Notes: generated from the sequence alone by a model not told the origin. A stretch of DNA of 42,047 bases from Rikenellaceae bacterium (GCA_017936385.1 JAGBFQ010000008.1:1-42047); one strand, 5' to 3'; positions 8,338-16,778 are shown, numbered from the stretch's first letter. A program made the numbers and translations.

Positions 8338-9489
8338 TTACTCCTCAACTTCGACAATTTTGAGCGGGCTGACACTCGACACACTCGGCATCGGACGCAC
8401 AGGCTCGGTCAGCGTGAACTCTCCGCGCTCAATCCACTCCTTGAGCGTCGCAGCAATAATTCGCGCCTTATAAAGGCTCGACATCGGAGCGGTGCGAATT
8501 TTCTTGCCATTCAGCTCGATACAACCCGAACGCAGTGCCTCGTAGTTGGTCGTTCCGAGGTGTGTGTATCCGTTGCCGTAGTCCTGAATATTGGTTTCGA
8601 TTTGGCGGTTACGAATAGAAACCCTCATCGCCAAATCCTCGTCCAACAGCGGAATGGGCACGCCCACACCCATATAGAGCGTTGTGCCGTACTTCTCAAA
8701 AGCCGCACCACGCACAAACTCCGTAGACATATCCTTCAAATTGCCAATCGTTGCAATGGTTCGCGCATTACCAATCGGAATTCCATACTCATTAGTGGGC
8801 TTGGTTGTATTGAACTGCGTACCGTTCCACGCCACATAGCCCTGCGTGCCACCCAAGAAGATGCGCGTACCCATACCGATGGTACGACATTCGGGGTCAT
8901 TCAACAGCGGCGACAACTCGCCCGCACTCGAGTACGAAGCATTCTTCATGTGGGGCAGCAGAGTACCCATATAGGTATATTTTATGCGGTCGGTGGTGTT
9001 GGTCGCCACGTTATAGTTTTGGTAGGCATTACGCGGGCTGCACAACACGGCCTCGTTCAATGTATCACGATTGACAATGGTCTTGACGTGCTTGCGAGGG
9101 TAGCAATCCGTACCCTTACCCCACGCCTCCAACACAAGGTCCTTGCCCGCAACAATATCCTCAATAATGTGTCCACCGCCATAATTAGGGTTCGCAGGGT
9201 TGCAGTCCGTGGCTCCCACATAGGTGTCCACAGCCGCCAAACCTCCACTCACAGGCACACCATTAAGTTCAATGCGCTCCATACGGATTGAGGGCGACGG
9301 GTGTCCGAAGTTGAGAAACGCTCCCGACGAACACATCGCACCAAAGGTTCCCGTAGTCACAACATCCACACGTTTGAGAATCTCGCGCGGCGACATCTCC
9401 TCGGCCATACGCGATACCTCCTCGGCAGTCATAACCACAGCCGTACCCTTGCGGATTTTCTCGTTAATCTCCTGATAACTCCTTGTCAT
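8338..9489 (-). CDS. COG1900 homocysteine biosynthesis protein (DUF39)
   Basis: This 383-residue protein matches the COG1900/DUF39 family, which with a NIL-ferredoxin partner converts aspartate semialdehyde to homocysteine in some anaerobes. Recognisable stretches include TTGTFGAMCSSGAFLNFGH (around 45-63), GATDCNPANPNYGGGHIIED (93-112, with C96) and GKGTDCYPRK (C129). Cysteines 53 and 129 are candidates for the redox/persulfide pair known in methanogen homologues. There is no C-terminal CBS extension. The frame runs 68 codons further into repeat R4, but these are repeat-encoded; the ATG at 9489 starts the real gene. Neighbouring NIL-ferredoxin and UPF0280 genes support the assignment. Confidence 0.9.
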   Translation of the reverse strand: MTRSYQEINEKIRKGTAVVMTAEEVSRMAEEMSPREILKRVDVVTTGTFGAMCSSGAFLNFGHPSPSIRMERIELNGVPVSGGLAAVDTYVGATDCNPANPNYGGGHIIEDIVAGKDLVLEAWGKGTDCYPRKHVKTIVNRDTLNEAVLCSPRNAYQNYNVATNTTDRIKYTYMGTLLPHMKNASYSSAGELSPLLNDPECRTIGMGTRIFLGGTQGYVAWNGTQFNTTKPTNEYGIPIGNARTIATIGNLKDMSTEFVRGAAFEKYGTTLYMGVGVPIPLLDEDLAMRVSIRNRQIETNIQDYGNGYTHLGTTNYEALRSGCIELNGKKIRTAPMSSLYKARIIAATLKEWIERGEFTLTEPVRPMPSVSSVSPLKIVEVEE

Positions 9490-9538
9490 AAGTTCTGTAC
9501 TTTTTATATTTGGGTTTGAAGTTATTTTTTTTCTTTTA

Positions 9539-10050
9539 TTATGTTCTTTTGGACGCCCAAAAGAACCAAAAACCGGCCGCAGACCGGCGGATGAGAAACT
9601 TCGTTTCTCTGAATTTTGTATGTGGGCGATTTTGTTGATGGGGCAATGCCATCGTTGGCATTTTATCGTATATTTGTGATTACGCCCTCGCAAACAAGCT
9701 TGCGGGTCGCAATCCCAAACATCCGATACATCCCTTCGGGATGCCGTACCTCATCAGCAAAATCTCTTCCATGTCAAACTTTCACAGAACCGCTGTAACT
9801 CACATCTGCCACGCAAGCGTTTGGAATGGCATTTTACCTAAACATACCTATTGTTGGTAAGTTAGGTAGGTGTAAGGTTAAGGAGTTTAGTGGTTATTCT
9901 ATTTGAAACGTCAACTGAATCAAAATTAACCGCATCCAAGGTTTTTATAACTACTCTATGCAGCCCCCAAAGGGGTCCGCACAGAGTAGTTAAACCCCCG
10001 GTCTGCGGGTCATTTTTTGGTTCTTTTTGATGACTCAAAAAGAACATAAC
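9539..10050 (+). repeat. Dispersed structured repeat, copy R4
   Basis: This full copy fills the 570-bp gap between murF and the COG1900 gene. The left end at 9539 has GTTCTTTTGG/CCAAAAGAAC, and the right end (10013-10050) has the TTCTTTTTGA-TGAC-TCAAAAAGAA hairpin. CCGCAGACCGG and CCGGTCTGCGG form inverted blocks just inside the ends. Internal hairpins: GAGAAAC/GTTTCTC (9592-9607), AATGCCA/TGGCATT (about 9646-9663), long variable hairpin 1 (about 9673-9720) and variable hairpin 2 (9949-9991). A TATATTTG box on the plus strand lies at 9669-9676. No gene is supported inside. Confidence 0.87.
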
Positions 10051-10061
10051 CCCTCAAACCT

Positions 10062-11612
10062 CTACTTAAACGTATCTGGCAGGTCGTTTTCGTAGAGTAC
10101 GGTATCTCCTGGTGCGGCTATTTCGCGCAGTTTGGTTGTAGCTTCGGCGAAAGTTGCCACGGCGAAGGTATTTTCGGCGGGGAATCCGCCGTCTACAAGA
10201 CCTGTCATTATAGCTTCGCGGTTGAACTCACCCACGACGATGGCGTAGTCACACGAGGTGGCCATGGTGCGACCCAGGGCTCTGTTGTGTTCACGCTGAC
10301 CTGCTCCGAGTTCAATCATTCCGGGGGTGATGACGATTCTCTTGCCGCCCGTGAATGTTGCCAACACCTCCATAGCCATTGCCGAGCCGTGTGGGTTGGA
10401 GTTGAAGGCGTCGTCGATTATGGTCAGTCCTCCGGCGCGTCGGATGCTCAAGCGGTGCTCGACTTGTTGGATATCGGCCACGGCGATTTGGATTTCGCGG
10501 TCGGTGAGGCCCAATTCGCGTGCTATGATGCATCCTGCAAGGGTGTTGCTCAAGTTGTATTTGCCGACGAGTTGTGTTGTCAGGTCGAGCGACCAACCAC
10601 GGTTGTCGGCGATGGTGAAGTGTGTGCCTTCGGCGTCGTAGTTTGTCGCCACCACGTTGTAGTCGGCCTCTTTGCCATAGCGCACCGCACGCACATTCTC
10701 CACCTTGCGCTCACGGATATATTTAAAATCGTCGTTCAGCACGGCGAGTCCGTCGGCGGGAAGTGCGTCCACCAATTCGAACTTGGTTCGTTGCACGTTG
10801 TCAATCGAGCCGAAGCTCTCCAGGTGTTGCTCTCCCACAGCAGTGACGATACCCATCGAAGGGTGTACCAGCTCGCAGATTTCACGAATGTCGCCCACCT
10901 GCTTGGCACCCATCTCAACGATAAACACCTCGTGATAAGGTTTTAAATATTCCCTTATAGTTCTTATGACTCCCAGGGTGGTGTTGAAACTGCCTGGGGT
11001 CATCAGCACGTTGTACTTCTCGGACAGAATCCTATACAGATAGTGTTTTGTGCTGGTCTTGCCGTAGCTTCCCGTGATGGCGATAATCTTCAGATTGGGC
11101 ATGCTTTGCAGGATTCTCACCGCGTCGTTGTAGTACCAACGGTTGATAGCCTTCTCGACGGGGGTCAGCAGTGCAAAAGCCGCCATCGTATACAACGGAG
11201 CAAACACTACAGCCGCCTGCATCGACATCACCACATGATTCATGCCACCCACCAAGGCCGCCAAGAGAACCGACAGTCCAACCAATACCGCCTCAACAGC
11301 CAACGTGCGACGTACACGCGGGGTGTAGACCAACGGTTTTTTGTACTTTTTTTGGAGTTCCTTGCTGACCTTCAGAATGTTAATGAAGAACACGCCACCA
11401 AGCATCCACGGGTTGCCCACAAACACCATCATCACACCCAACAACATCAAATCGGTCATTCGCACGGTGTTTGTGGCATCACCCCAGAGCCAGCGTCCGT
11501 AGCGATTCATACGATAGGAGTTTTGTTGCGCCATCTGAGTTTCGAACCTCAGGCGCAAGACAAGGCACAGTAGCGTTGCCACGAGTGCCGCTATTTGGAA
11601 AGCCAGAATCAT
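10062..11612 (-). CDS. murF: MurF-like Mur ligase with N-terminal membrane domain
   Basis: This 516-residue protein has a hydrophobic N-terminal region with about four membrane segments (roughly 3-21, 54-80, 103-122, 130-150) followed by a complete Mur ligase. The ATP-binding loop is ITGSYGKTS (179-187). Central and C-terminal motifs include VEMGAKQVGDI, EQHLESFGS, NLSNTLAGC and DDAFNSNPHGSAMAM, which match MurF-type D-Ala-D-Ala adding enzymes. It would attach D-Ala-D-Ala to the UDP-MurNAc tripeptide. Cytosolic E. coli MurF has no such membrane anchor and is about 450 residues, so the anchor is notable. The gene follows the hydrolase gene by 4 bp. A dedicated paralog with another amino-acid substrate cannot be excluded. 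Confidence 0.82.
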   Translation of the reverse strand: MILAFQIAALVATLLCLVLRLRFETQMAQQNSYRMNRYGRWLWGDATNTVRMTDLMLLGVMMVFVGNPWMLGGVFFINILKVSKELQKKYKKPLVYTPRVRRTLAVEAVLVGLSVLLAALVGGMNHVVMSMQAAVVFAPLYTMAAFALLTPVEKAINRWYYNDAVRILQSMPNLKIIAITGSYGKTSTKHYLYRILSEKYNVLMTPGSFNTTLGVIRTIREYLKPYHEVFIVEMGAKQVGDIREICELVHPSMGIVTAVGEQHLESFGSIDNVQRTKFELVDALPADGLAVLNDDFKYIRERKVENVRAVRYGKEADYNVVATNYDAEGTHFTIADNRGWSLDLTTQLVGKYNLSNTLAGCIIARELGLTDREIQIAVADIQQVEHRLSIRRAGGLTIIDDAFNSNPHGSAMAMEVLATFTGGKRIVITPGMIELGAGQREHNRALGRTMATSCDYAIVVGEFNREAIMTGLVDGGFPAENTFAVATFAEATTKLREIAAPGDTVLYENDLPDTFK

Positions 11613-11616
11613 TGTT

Positions 11617-12402
11617 TTAACGTACTAATTTGTCGACACCCAAGAAGTTTGACACCACGATGTTAAACCGCACGGGCTGCTCGAGGAACGAGTAGTGACC
11701 CACGCCGTCGAATACCACCAAACCCGAATCGTCGATAAGCGAGTTCATCACACGTGCATCCGACAGCGGTGTTGCGGTATCCTCCGAGCCCCACACCAAA
11801 AGGGTGGGTGCCTTGATTTGCGGCATATATGGGCACAGGTCTTGATTCACCACTCGAATGAAGGTTCCGCGCATGGTTTCGGGCAGTGCATTGTAGTCGC
11901 TCGAGCCCGAGGCGCGGCGTCGCTGTTCAATCAGCCTTTGTCCGCGTTCCTTGCCCAGCAGCAACGGAGCAAGCATTTTCATAGCCTTGTAAGAGTAGAC
12001 TTTGGCGTAGTATTTGAGTCCGCGCGGGGGCAGCACTCCTGCGGCATCCACCAGCACCATCTTATCGACCTCATTACGCGAGGCAAACACAATAGCCACA
12101 CGTCCTCCAAAGGAGTGTCCAATCAGCGTCGGTCGAGAGATGGAGTTCATCTGGCAGAACTGTTCAAAGTTGCGGGTGTACTCCTCGACACCCCACGGCT
12201 CTGTGGGCATTTGGCTCTGTCCGAACCCCGGGAAGTCGATGTTCCACACGCGGAAGTGTTGTGCCAATTCCGCCTCGACTCCTCGCCAGATATCGGTTGA
12301 GCAGCCCCAGCCGTGCATCAGAACAACATCAGCCCCACAACCTTGGACGCGAAAATGGAATCTCAATCCATCAATCAGTATCGTATGTTCACCGTCGGTC
12401 AT
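11617..12402 (-). CDS. Alpha/beta hydrolase
   Basis: This 261-residue protein is an alpha/beta-hydrolase fold enzyme. The oxyanion-hole region is LMHGWGCS (28-35). The nucleophile is S97 in GHSFGG, the acid is probably D208 in WGSEDTATP, and the histidine is H236 in GVGHYSF. No signal peptide is evident, so it should be cytoplasmic. The substrate cannot be assigned; carboxylesterases, C-C bond hydrolases and related enzymes share this pattern. It is the first gene of a two-gene unit with the MurF-like ligase, 4 bp apart, and a -7 box TATATTTG on the minus strand lies at 12430-12437. Confidence 0.88.
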   Translation of the reverse strand: MTDGEHTILIDGLRFHFRVQGCGADVVLMHGWGCSTDIWRGVEAELAQHFRVWNIDFPGFGQSQMPTEPWGVEEYTRNFEQFCQMNSISRPTLIGHSFGGRVAIVFASRNEVDKMVLVDAAGVLPPRGLKYYAKVYSYKAMKMLAPLLLGKERGQRLIEQRRRASGSSDYNALPETMRGTFIRVVNQDLCPYMPQIKAPTLLVWGSEDTATPLSDARVMNSLIDDSGLVVFDGVGHYSFLEQPVRFNIVVSNFLGVDKLVR

Positions 12403-12429
12403 CGTAAAATTCAGCTGTATTTATTAGGA

Positions 12430-12437
12430 CAAATATA
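12430..12437 (-). promoter_or_regulatory. -7 promoter box for the hydrolase-murF unit
   Basis: The minus strand reads TATATTTG, matching TAnnTTTG, 28 bp upstream of the hydrolase ATG. No clear -33 box was seen. It lies in the divergent region shared with the lipoprotein gene. Confidence 0.45.
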
Positions 12438-12522
12438 TAAATTTTAATTCAGATTGTACTCCCCTTGGTGTTTTTTTTCGGCTTTTGTGATTCGAACATT
12501 CTTTCAAACGGTAATTTTTAAT

Positions 12523-12530
12523 TACCTTTG
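12523..12530 (+). promoter_or_regulatory. -7 promoter box for the lipoprotein-tmk operon
   Basis: TACCTTTG matches the Bacteroidota -7 consensus, with TTTC (12502-12505) 17 bp upstream as a possible -33 element. The ATG of the lipoprotein is 33 bp downstream. Confidence 0.6.
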
Positions 12531-12562
12531 CCCTAACAACCAACACTTAATATTAAAGAACT

Positions 12563-13690
12563 ATGAAAAGATTTTTTACACTTTTGCTGGCAGCGACCAT
12601 GACCATGGGATTCACAAGTTGCAGCGGCATTTTCGATGACCTGCTCGACCGCGTGGAGGATTTTGTCGAGGATATGGAGGGTGAGGATGACGAGGATGAC
12701 GGCTCAAGCGACACCCCCGGCGACGGCAATGATGATAACTACACCGATGAGATACGACCCATCAACCCATCGGGGCCCGTCACGGTGCAGGATTGGCGTA
12801 TCAACACCATCTTCCAACTGAACGTTGCGCAAGGCGACTTGGAGGATGGCTATGCCGACCTTGAGTTCCGTTTCGACTACAACGACGAAAATAAACTACG
12901 ATGGATGTTGCTCAAAAACTACTCGGCCGACAACGAAATTGACAGCACCTCGACGCTAACGTTCGAGTACTACGACGAGTGCGTTGTGTGCTTCGTCGAG
13001 GAGGGCGTTGGTGGCCAGGCAAATCACCACATTGTTGCCAACCGACAGATTACCGCATCGCTTGACGAGTATGGCAACATCTTTCACATTGATGACCAAC
13101 GATTCGACACTAAAGACAGTCTGATAGGCCACGAATATGAAAATCTCCAATACTACCATTATGGCAACACGGGACGCCGACTCGAGAGCGGAGAAATCTA
13201 CGAGTGGCTCATTGCGCACGGCCAAACCGAGCCGGAGTTCTACTACCAAGCATCCTATGAATGGTCGAAGGTTCACCACGTCTGGAAAGGCTATCCCGAC
13301 TACACCAACACCTACCCGGAGTACTACGAAAGCGAGTCTAATCGTAACAAAACAAACCTCGATATAAATTGGTTGCTGGCCAACTGCTCGCGTGCGATGA
13401 ACTACACGGCACGCGGTCTGGGTGGTTTGCACCCCTTCTTGTTGCAGGGCTTGTGCGGCGACCCTTCGAGCGAATACCTTATCAACGAACTGACCTCGGC
13501 TCCGTACAGCAGCCGACACCTCTATTATCGCTATACCTATCACTACGACTCTGATTATGGTGATGGCTATCCCGTCAAGGTGCAACGCTTCGTGACCGAC
13601 GACCCGAGTAGTGACGGAAACTACACGCTCGAAAGCGAGTTTTTGATTTATTACGAACCTTACGAATACGTTATAAACCCCAAAGAATAA
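12563..13690 (+). CDS. Hypothetical lipoprotein with acidic linker
   Basis: This 375-residue protein has a lipoprotein signal peptide with lipobox FTSC (lipidated Cys20), then a very acidic segment (about residues 23-60, rich in D/E/G) that probably tethers a globular domain to the membrane surface. The rest is rich in Tyr, Asp and Asn and resembles Bacteroidota surface or periplasmic lipoproteins of unknown function with beta-rich YD-type domains. I do not recognise a specific family. It starts a plus-strand operon, only 7 bp upstream of tmk. Confidence 0.82.
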   Translation: MKRFFTLLLAATMTMGFTSCSGIFDDLLDRVEDFVEDMEGEDDEDDGSSDTPGDGNDDNYTDEIRPINPSGPVTVQDWRINTIFQLNVAQGDLEDGYADLEFRFDYNDENKLRWMLLKNYSADNEIDSTSTLTFEYYDECVVCFVEEGVGGQANHHIVANRQITASLDEYGNIFHIDDQRFDTKDSLIGHEYENLQYYHYGNTGRRLESGEIYEWLIAHGQTEPEFYYQASYEWSKVHHVWKGYPDYTNTYPEYYESESNRNKTNLDINWLLANCSRAMNYTARGLGGLHPFLLQGLCGDPSSEYLINELTSAPYSSRHLYYRYTYHYDSDYGDGYPVKVQRFVTDDPSSDGNYTLESEFLIYYEPYEYVINPKE

Positions 13691-13697
13691 CACACCT

Positions 13698-14372
13698 ATG
13701 TTTATCGTCCTTGAGGGTGTCGATGGCGCCGGCAAATCGACCCAAATAGCACTGTTGGAGGAGTATTTCAAGACTCTCGGCAAGGAGTGCGTGCGACTGC
13801 ACTTCCCGCGTTTCGAAGCTCCCGTCTACGGTAATATGATTGCACGTTTCCTGCGCGGCGAGTTCGGAGGCATCGACCAAGTGAACCCCTATCTTGTGGC
13901 ACTGCTCTATGCAGGCGACCGCGCCGACGCAGCACGCATGATTCGCGGATGGATGGACCAGGGCAAAGTCGTAATCGTCGACCGCTACGTCTACTCCAAC
14001 GTGGGCTACCAATGCGCCAAAGTTGCCGATGTGCAAACTCGCAAGGCTCTCAAGGAGTGGATTCTGAAGACCGAGTACGAAGAGTTTCGGATTCCGCGAC
14101 CCACCTTGTCGCTTTTCCTCGATGTGCCCTTCAAGTTCACCGAACGCAAACTCACGGAGGTGCGCGAGGGCGACGACCGCAACTACCTGCAAGGAGCAGA
14201 GGATATTCACGAAGCCTCGCTCGACCTGCAACGAGCCGTCCGACAGGTCTACCTCGACGCGGCAACAACCGACACCGACCTCTTTGTGGTGGATTGTAGC
14301 AACGGCCGCGGCGAAATGGACTCGCCCGAAGCTATCCACCAACGAATACTCAACGTGGTAACGAACCGCTAA
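13698..14372 (+). CDS. tmk: Thymidylate kinase
   Basis: This 224-residue enzyme phosphorylates dTMP to dTDP in the dTTP pathway. The P-loop is GVDGAGKST (8-16), the DRY motif is DRYVYSN (95-101), and the lid/LID-like region contains FKFTERK. The hydrophobic FIVLEGVDG start is classic. Length is near the upper end of the family; an insertion around KTEYEEFRIPRP is consistent with the Bacteroidota form. The start lies 7 bp after the lipoprotein stop and 12 bp before the next gene, so it is co-transcribed with both. Confidence 0.93.
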   Translation: MFIVLEGVDGAGKSTQIALLEEYFKTLGKECVRLHFPRFEAPVYGNMIARFLRGEFGGIDQVNPYLVALLYAGDRADAARMIRGWMDQGKVVIVDRYVYSNVGYQCAKVADVQTRKALKEWILKTEYEEFRIPRPTLSLFLDVPFKFTERKLTEVREGDDRNYLQGAEDIHEASLDLQRAVRQVYLDAATTDTDLFVVDCSNGRGEMDSPEAIHQRILNVVTNR

Positions 14373-14384
14373 AAACAACAACCT

Positions 14385-15467
14385 ATGAAACGTCAAAGGC
14401 TACAACACCTCATCGCCACCGTGTGCCGACTGTTGCTCGCCGTGGTATTCATCTTCTCGGGTTTCGTCAAGACCATCGACCCGTGGGGGACAGCCATCAA
14501 AGTGGGCGAATATCTCAACTCGTTCGGCTTGGACTGGGTGGGCGACTACCGTTTCGGGTTCGCCATCTGGCTGTGCGGTGCCGAGTTGATGATGGGTTTG
14601 ATGTTGCTGTTAAAGGTGCGCACGCCGCTGATTTCGATTTTCTCGCTCTTTACGATGACCGTGTTCACGGCTCTCACGTTCTACATTGCACAGTGGGGTA
14701 CGGTCGAGGATTGCGGATGTTTCGGCGATGCCATCAAACTCGATAATTGGCAGACATTCTACAAAAACTTGGTGCTGTGGCCCATGGCTTTCATCGTGTG
14801 GTGGGACGCTCGCCACGGACGATTGTGGCCCATATCCCGTAGCGAGGCCACCAAAACCGTACTTGTGATGTCGTTCGCCTTCGGACTCGGCGCCTATTGC
14901 TACCGACACCTGCCACTGATTGACTTCCTGCCCTACAAGGTGGGCGTCGACCTGCGAAGCGAGGTGCAAGCCGACGGCGAAATACAAGCCGTATTCGTTT
15001 GTCGCAACCTGCAAAGCGGCGAGCTACGAGAGTTTTCCGAGGGTGACACCACATGGTACGACACCTCGGTGTGGGAATTCGTCGAGAGCCGCGAAGTGAC
15101 AGCCAACAGCCGCAACATGTCGCTCAGCGAATTCTCGGTGTTCGACCCCGCGGGCGACCACACAGCCGAAATCCTCGAACACGAAGGAATCATACATCTG
15201 CTCTGCATCAGCAAACTCGACATACCCTCTCCACGCTGCCTGAAGCGCATCGCGGAGTTTGCCGCACAAGCCAAGGCTCAGGGCGAACGAGTGGTAGCCA
15301 TAACTTCGACACCGTTGGAGTCCACCCAAACCCTTGAGTGGGACTCCACCATTCCCGTCTACAACATCGACGCCACAACGCTCATGACCATGCTGCGCGC
15401 CAAAGCGGGTGTAGTAACCCTCCGTGACGGCGTAATTATCCAAAAACTTAACTGCCGCGACATGTAA
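14385..15467 (+). CDS. BT_3928-like DoxX/MauE family membrane protein
   Basis: This 360-residue protein has four to five membrane helices in the first 170 residues followed by a soluble domain of about 190 residues. The first part matches the DoxX/MauE fold, including the conserved FxFSGFVKTIDPWGTAIK near the first helix and a CGCFGD motif at C110-C112, typical of the redox-linked MauE branch. The C-terminal half ends with a thioredoxin-like-looking region (VVAITSTPLES, PVYNIDATT). In this phylum the gene is usually annotated as a BT_3928 family protein; its substrate is not established. A role in membrane thiol redox balance is an inference from CxC. Confidence 0.85.
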   Translation: MKRQRLQHLIATVCRLLLAVVFIFSGFVKTIDPWGTAIKVGEYLNSFGLDWVGDYRFGFAIWLCGAELMMGLMLLLKVRTPLISIFSLFTMTVFTALTFYIAQWGTVEDCGCFGDAIKLDNWQTFYKNLVLWPMAFIVWWDARHGRLWPISRSEATKTVLVMSFAFGLGAYCYRHLPLIDFLPYKVGVDLRSEVQADGEIQAVFVCRNLQSGELREFSEGDTTWYDTSVWEFVESREVTANSRNMSLSEFSVFDPAGDHTAEILEHEGIIHLLCISKLDIPSPRCLKRIAEFAAQAKAQGERVVAITSTPLESTQTLEWDSTIPVYNIDATTLMTMLRAKAGVVTLRDGVIIQKLNCRDM

Positions 15468-15485
15468 CACACACATCATAAGCCT

Positions 15486-15875
15486 ATGAAAAAGATTCTA
15501 ATCGCACTCCTATTCGCGCTGTCGACCCTGGCCGTATCGGCGCAAAGTTCGCGTTCGAGCGTGCAAATCATCAGCCGAACCTACTCGATGTTCAACTCCA
15601 CCGTGTCGCTGTCGACCATCAAACGACTGTACAACATGTTCCCCGACTCGATGATTGAAAAAGGTAACCGCGCATTCCAAACAATCTGGAGCAACTGGCA
15701 ACCCGAAAACAACATCAACTACGGCGGAGCAACTCTCGTCTCGCACCGCGAAGGCGATTGGGACATCATGGACATCGAATACAAAGACATGGACGTTCGA
15801 CTCCACGTACGACTCAACGAACAAGGCCGCCGCGAAGTCGAACGCATGTTCAACTATAAAAAGCCCAAGAAGTAA
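15486..15875 (+). CDS. Small secreted protein of unknown function
   Basis: This 129-residue protein has a signal peptide (MKKILIALLFALSTLAVSA, likely cleaved before Gln20) and a basic, mixed alpha/beta mature part of about 110 residues. Key visible features are several Ser/Arg runs near the N-terminus and a KKPKK tail. I do not recognise the family. The start lies 18 bp after the upstream stop. It may act with the upstream DoxX-like membrane protein, but nothing in the sequence proves this. Confidence 0.75.
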   Translation: MKKILIALLFALSTLAVSAQSSRSSVQIISRTYSMFNSTVSLSTIKRLYNMFPDSMIEKGNRAFQTIWSNWQPENNINYGGATLVSHREGDWDIMDIEYKDMDVRLHVRLNEQGRREVERMFNYKKPKK

Positions 15876-15964
15876 GAGATGGGACTATTCTTTTTCGGAA
15901 TACTCAAAAGGACCAGGATTTAAATAGGAATAGTATTAAAAATGTTTAAAAACTGTTGAAAAGT

Positions 15965-15995
15965 TTTGCGGGGTCGAAAAAAAGAGTTACCTTTG
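15965..15995 (+). promoter_or_regulatory. Bacteroidota promoter for rplU-rpmA
   Basis: TTTG at 15965-15968 is separated by 19 bp from TACCTTTG at 15988-15995, an almost ideal match to TTTG-N19-TAnnTTTG. The rplU ATG follows 26 bp later. Confidence 0.85.
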
Positions 15996-16021
15996 CCGGA
16001 CATTGTAATTCAAACATACAT

Positions 16022-16333
16022 ATGTACGTAATTGTAGAGATAGCAGGTCAGCAATTCAAAGCTGAGAAAGGTCGCAAGCTCTATGTTCACCGTCTTAAAG
16101 AGGAAGTAGGTTCCTCGGTGAGCTTCGACAAAGTTCTGCTAACAGAGAACGACGGTCAGGTTAAGGTAGGCACACCTGTTGTAGAAGGGGCCTCGGTTAG
16201 TGCTAAGATTCTTAAACACCTCAAAGACGACAAAGTCCTGGTGTTCAAGAAGAAACGTAGAAAAGGGTATCAAACTTTGAACGGTCACCGTCAATATTTG
16301 ACCCAAATTGTAATCGAAGAGATTGTTGCGTAA
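16022..16333 (+). CDS. rplU: 50S ribosomal protein L21
   Basis: This 103-residue ribosomal protein L21 binds 23S rRNA in the large subunit. It begins [17 protein letters not shown] and has the C-terminal [14 protein letters not shown] signature. The reading frame can be extended 22 codons upstream, but those overlap the promoter, so the ATG at 16022 is used. It is followed 21 bp later by rpmA, the conserved partner, and driven by the strong promoter at 15965-15995. Confidence 0.97.
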   Translation: MYVIVEIAGQQFKAEKGRKLYVHRLKEEVGSSVSFDKVLLTENDGQVKVGTPVVEGASVSAKILKHLKDDKVLVFKKKRRKGYQTLNGHRQYLTQIVIEEIVA

Positions 16334-16354
16334 CTTAAAAAACTTTAGAAGGAA

Positions 16355-16615
16355 ATGGCACACAAGAAAGGTGTAGGTAGTTCAAAGAACGGCCGTGAGT
16401 CGGAGAGCAAACGACTCGGAGTAAAACTTTTTGGAGGTCAGTTCGCTAAGGCTGGCAACATCATCGTTCGTCAGAGAGGTACTGTACACAACCCCGGCGA
16501 GAACGTGGGTATGGGTAAAGACCACACTCTGTTTGCACTGGTGGACGGAACTGTTGAGTTCGTCAAAAAAGCACCCGGCAAATCGTACGTTAAAGTAGTT
16601 CCCATCGCTGAGTAA
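16355..16615 (+). CDS. rpmA: 50S ribosomal protein L27
   Basis: This 86-residue L27 reaches the peptidyl transferase centre with its N-terminal tail. It starts [16 protein letters not shown], without the cleaved leader seen in Firmicutes, and contains the conserved [16 protein letters not shown]. It forms a two-gene operon with rplU and is followed by a good intrinsic terminator (16655-16692). Confidence 0.97.
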   Translation: MAHKKGVGSSKNGRESESKRLGVKLFGGQFAKAGNIIVRQRGTVHNPGENVGMGKDHTLFALVDGTVEFVKKAPGKSYVKVVPIAE

Positions 16616-16654
16616 TTTCAGAAGAGAAGGGGCTTACTGAAGAGCACTGAATTA

Positions 16655-16692
16655 AGTGGGTTTTCAACTAAGGTTGGAACCCACTTTTTTTT
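16655..16692 (+). terminator. Intrinsic terminator after rpmA
   Basis: AGTGGGTT and AACCCACT form an eight-pair stem, extended by CAAC/GTTG pairs inside, followed by a run of eight T. It ends the rplU-rpmA transcript. Confidence 0.85.
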
Positions 16693-16778
16693 GTGGCTTA
16701 GAGCTATGTCTGGCATGTTTTTACAATAATTATGAGAAGAAATTTGGAGTAATATGGTGGATATTATATTTTTTTTCG

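Noticed and set aside
9490-9693. 68-residue N-terminal extension of the COG1900 protein
   Set aside because: It is translated repeat R4 sequence, similar to shadow frames in other copies.
15880-15920. Possible terminator after the small secreted protein gene
   Set aside because: The stem (ACTATTC / GAATACT) has mismatches and no proper T-run, so I do not list it.
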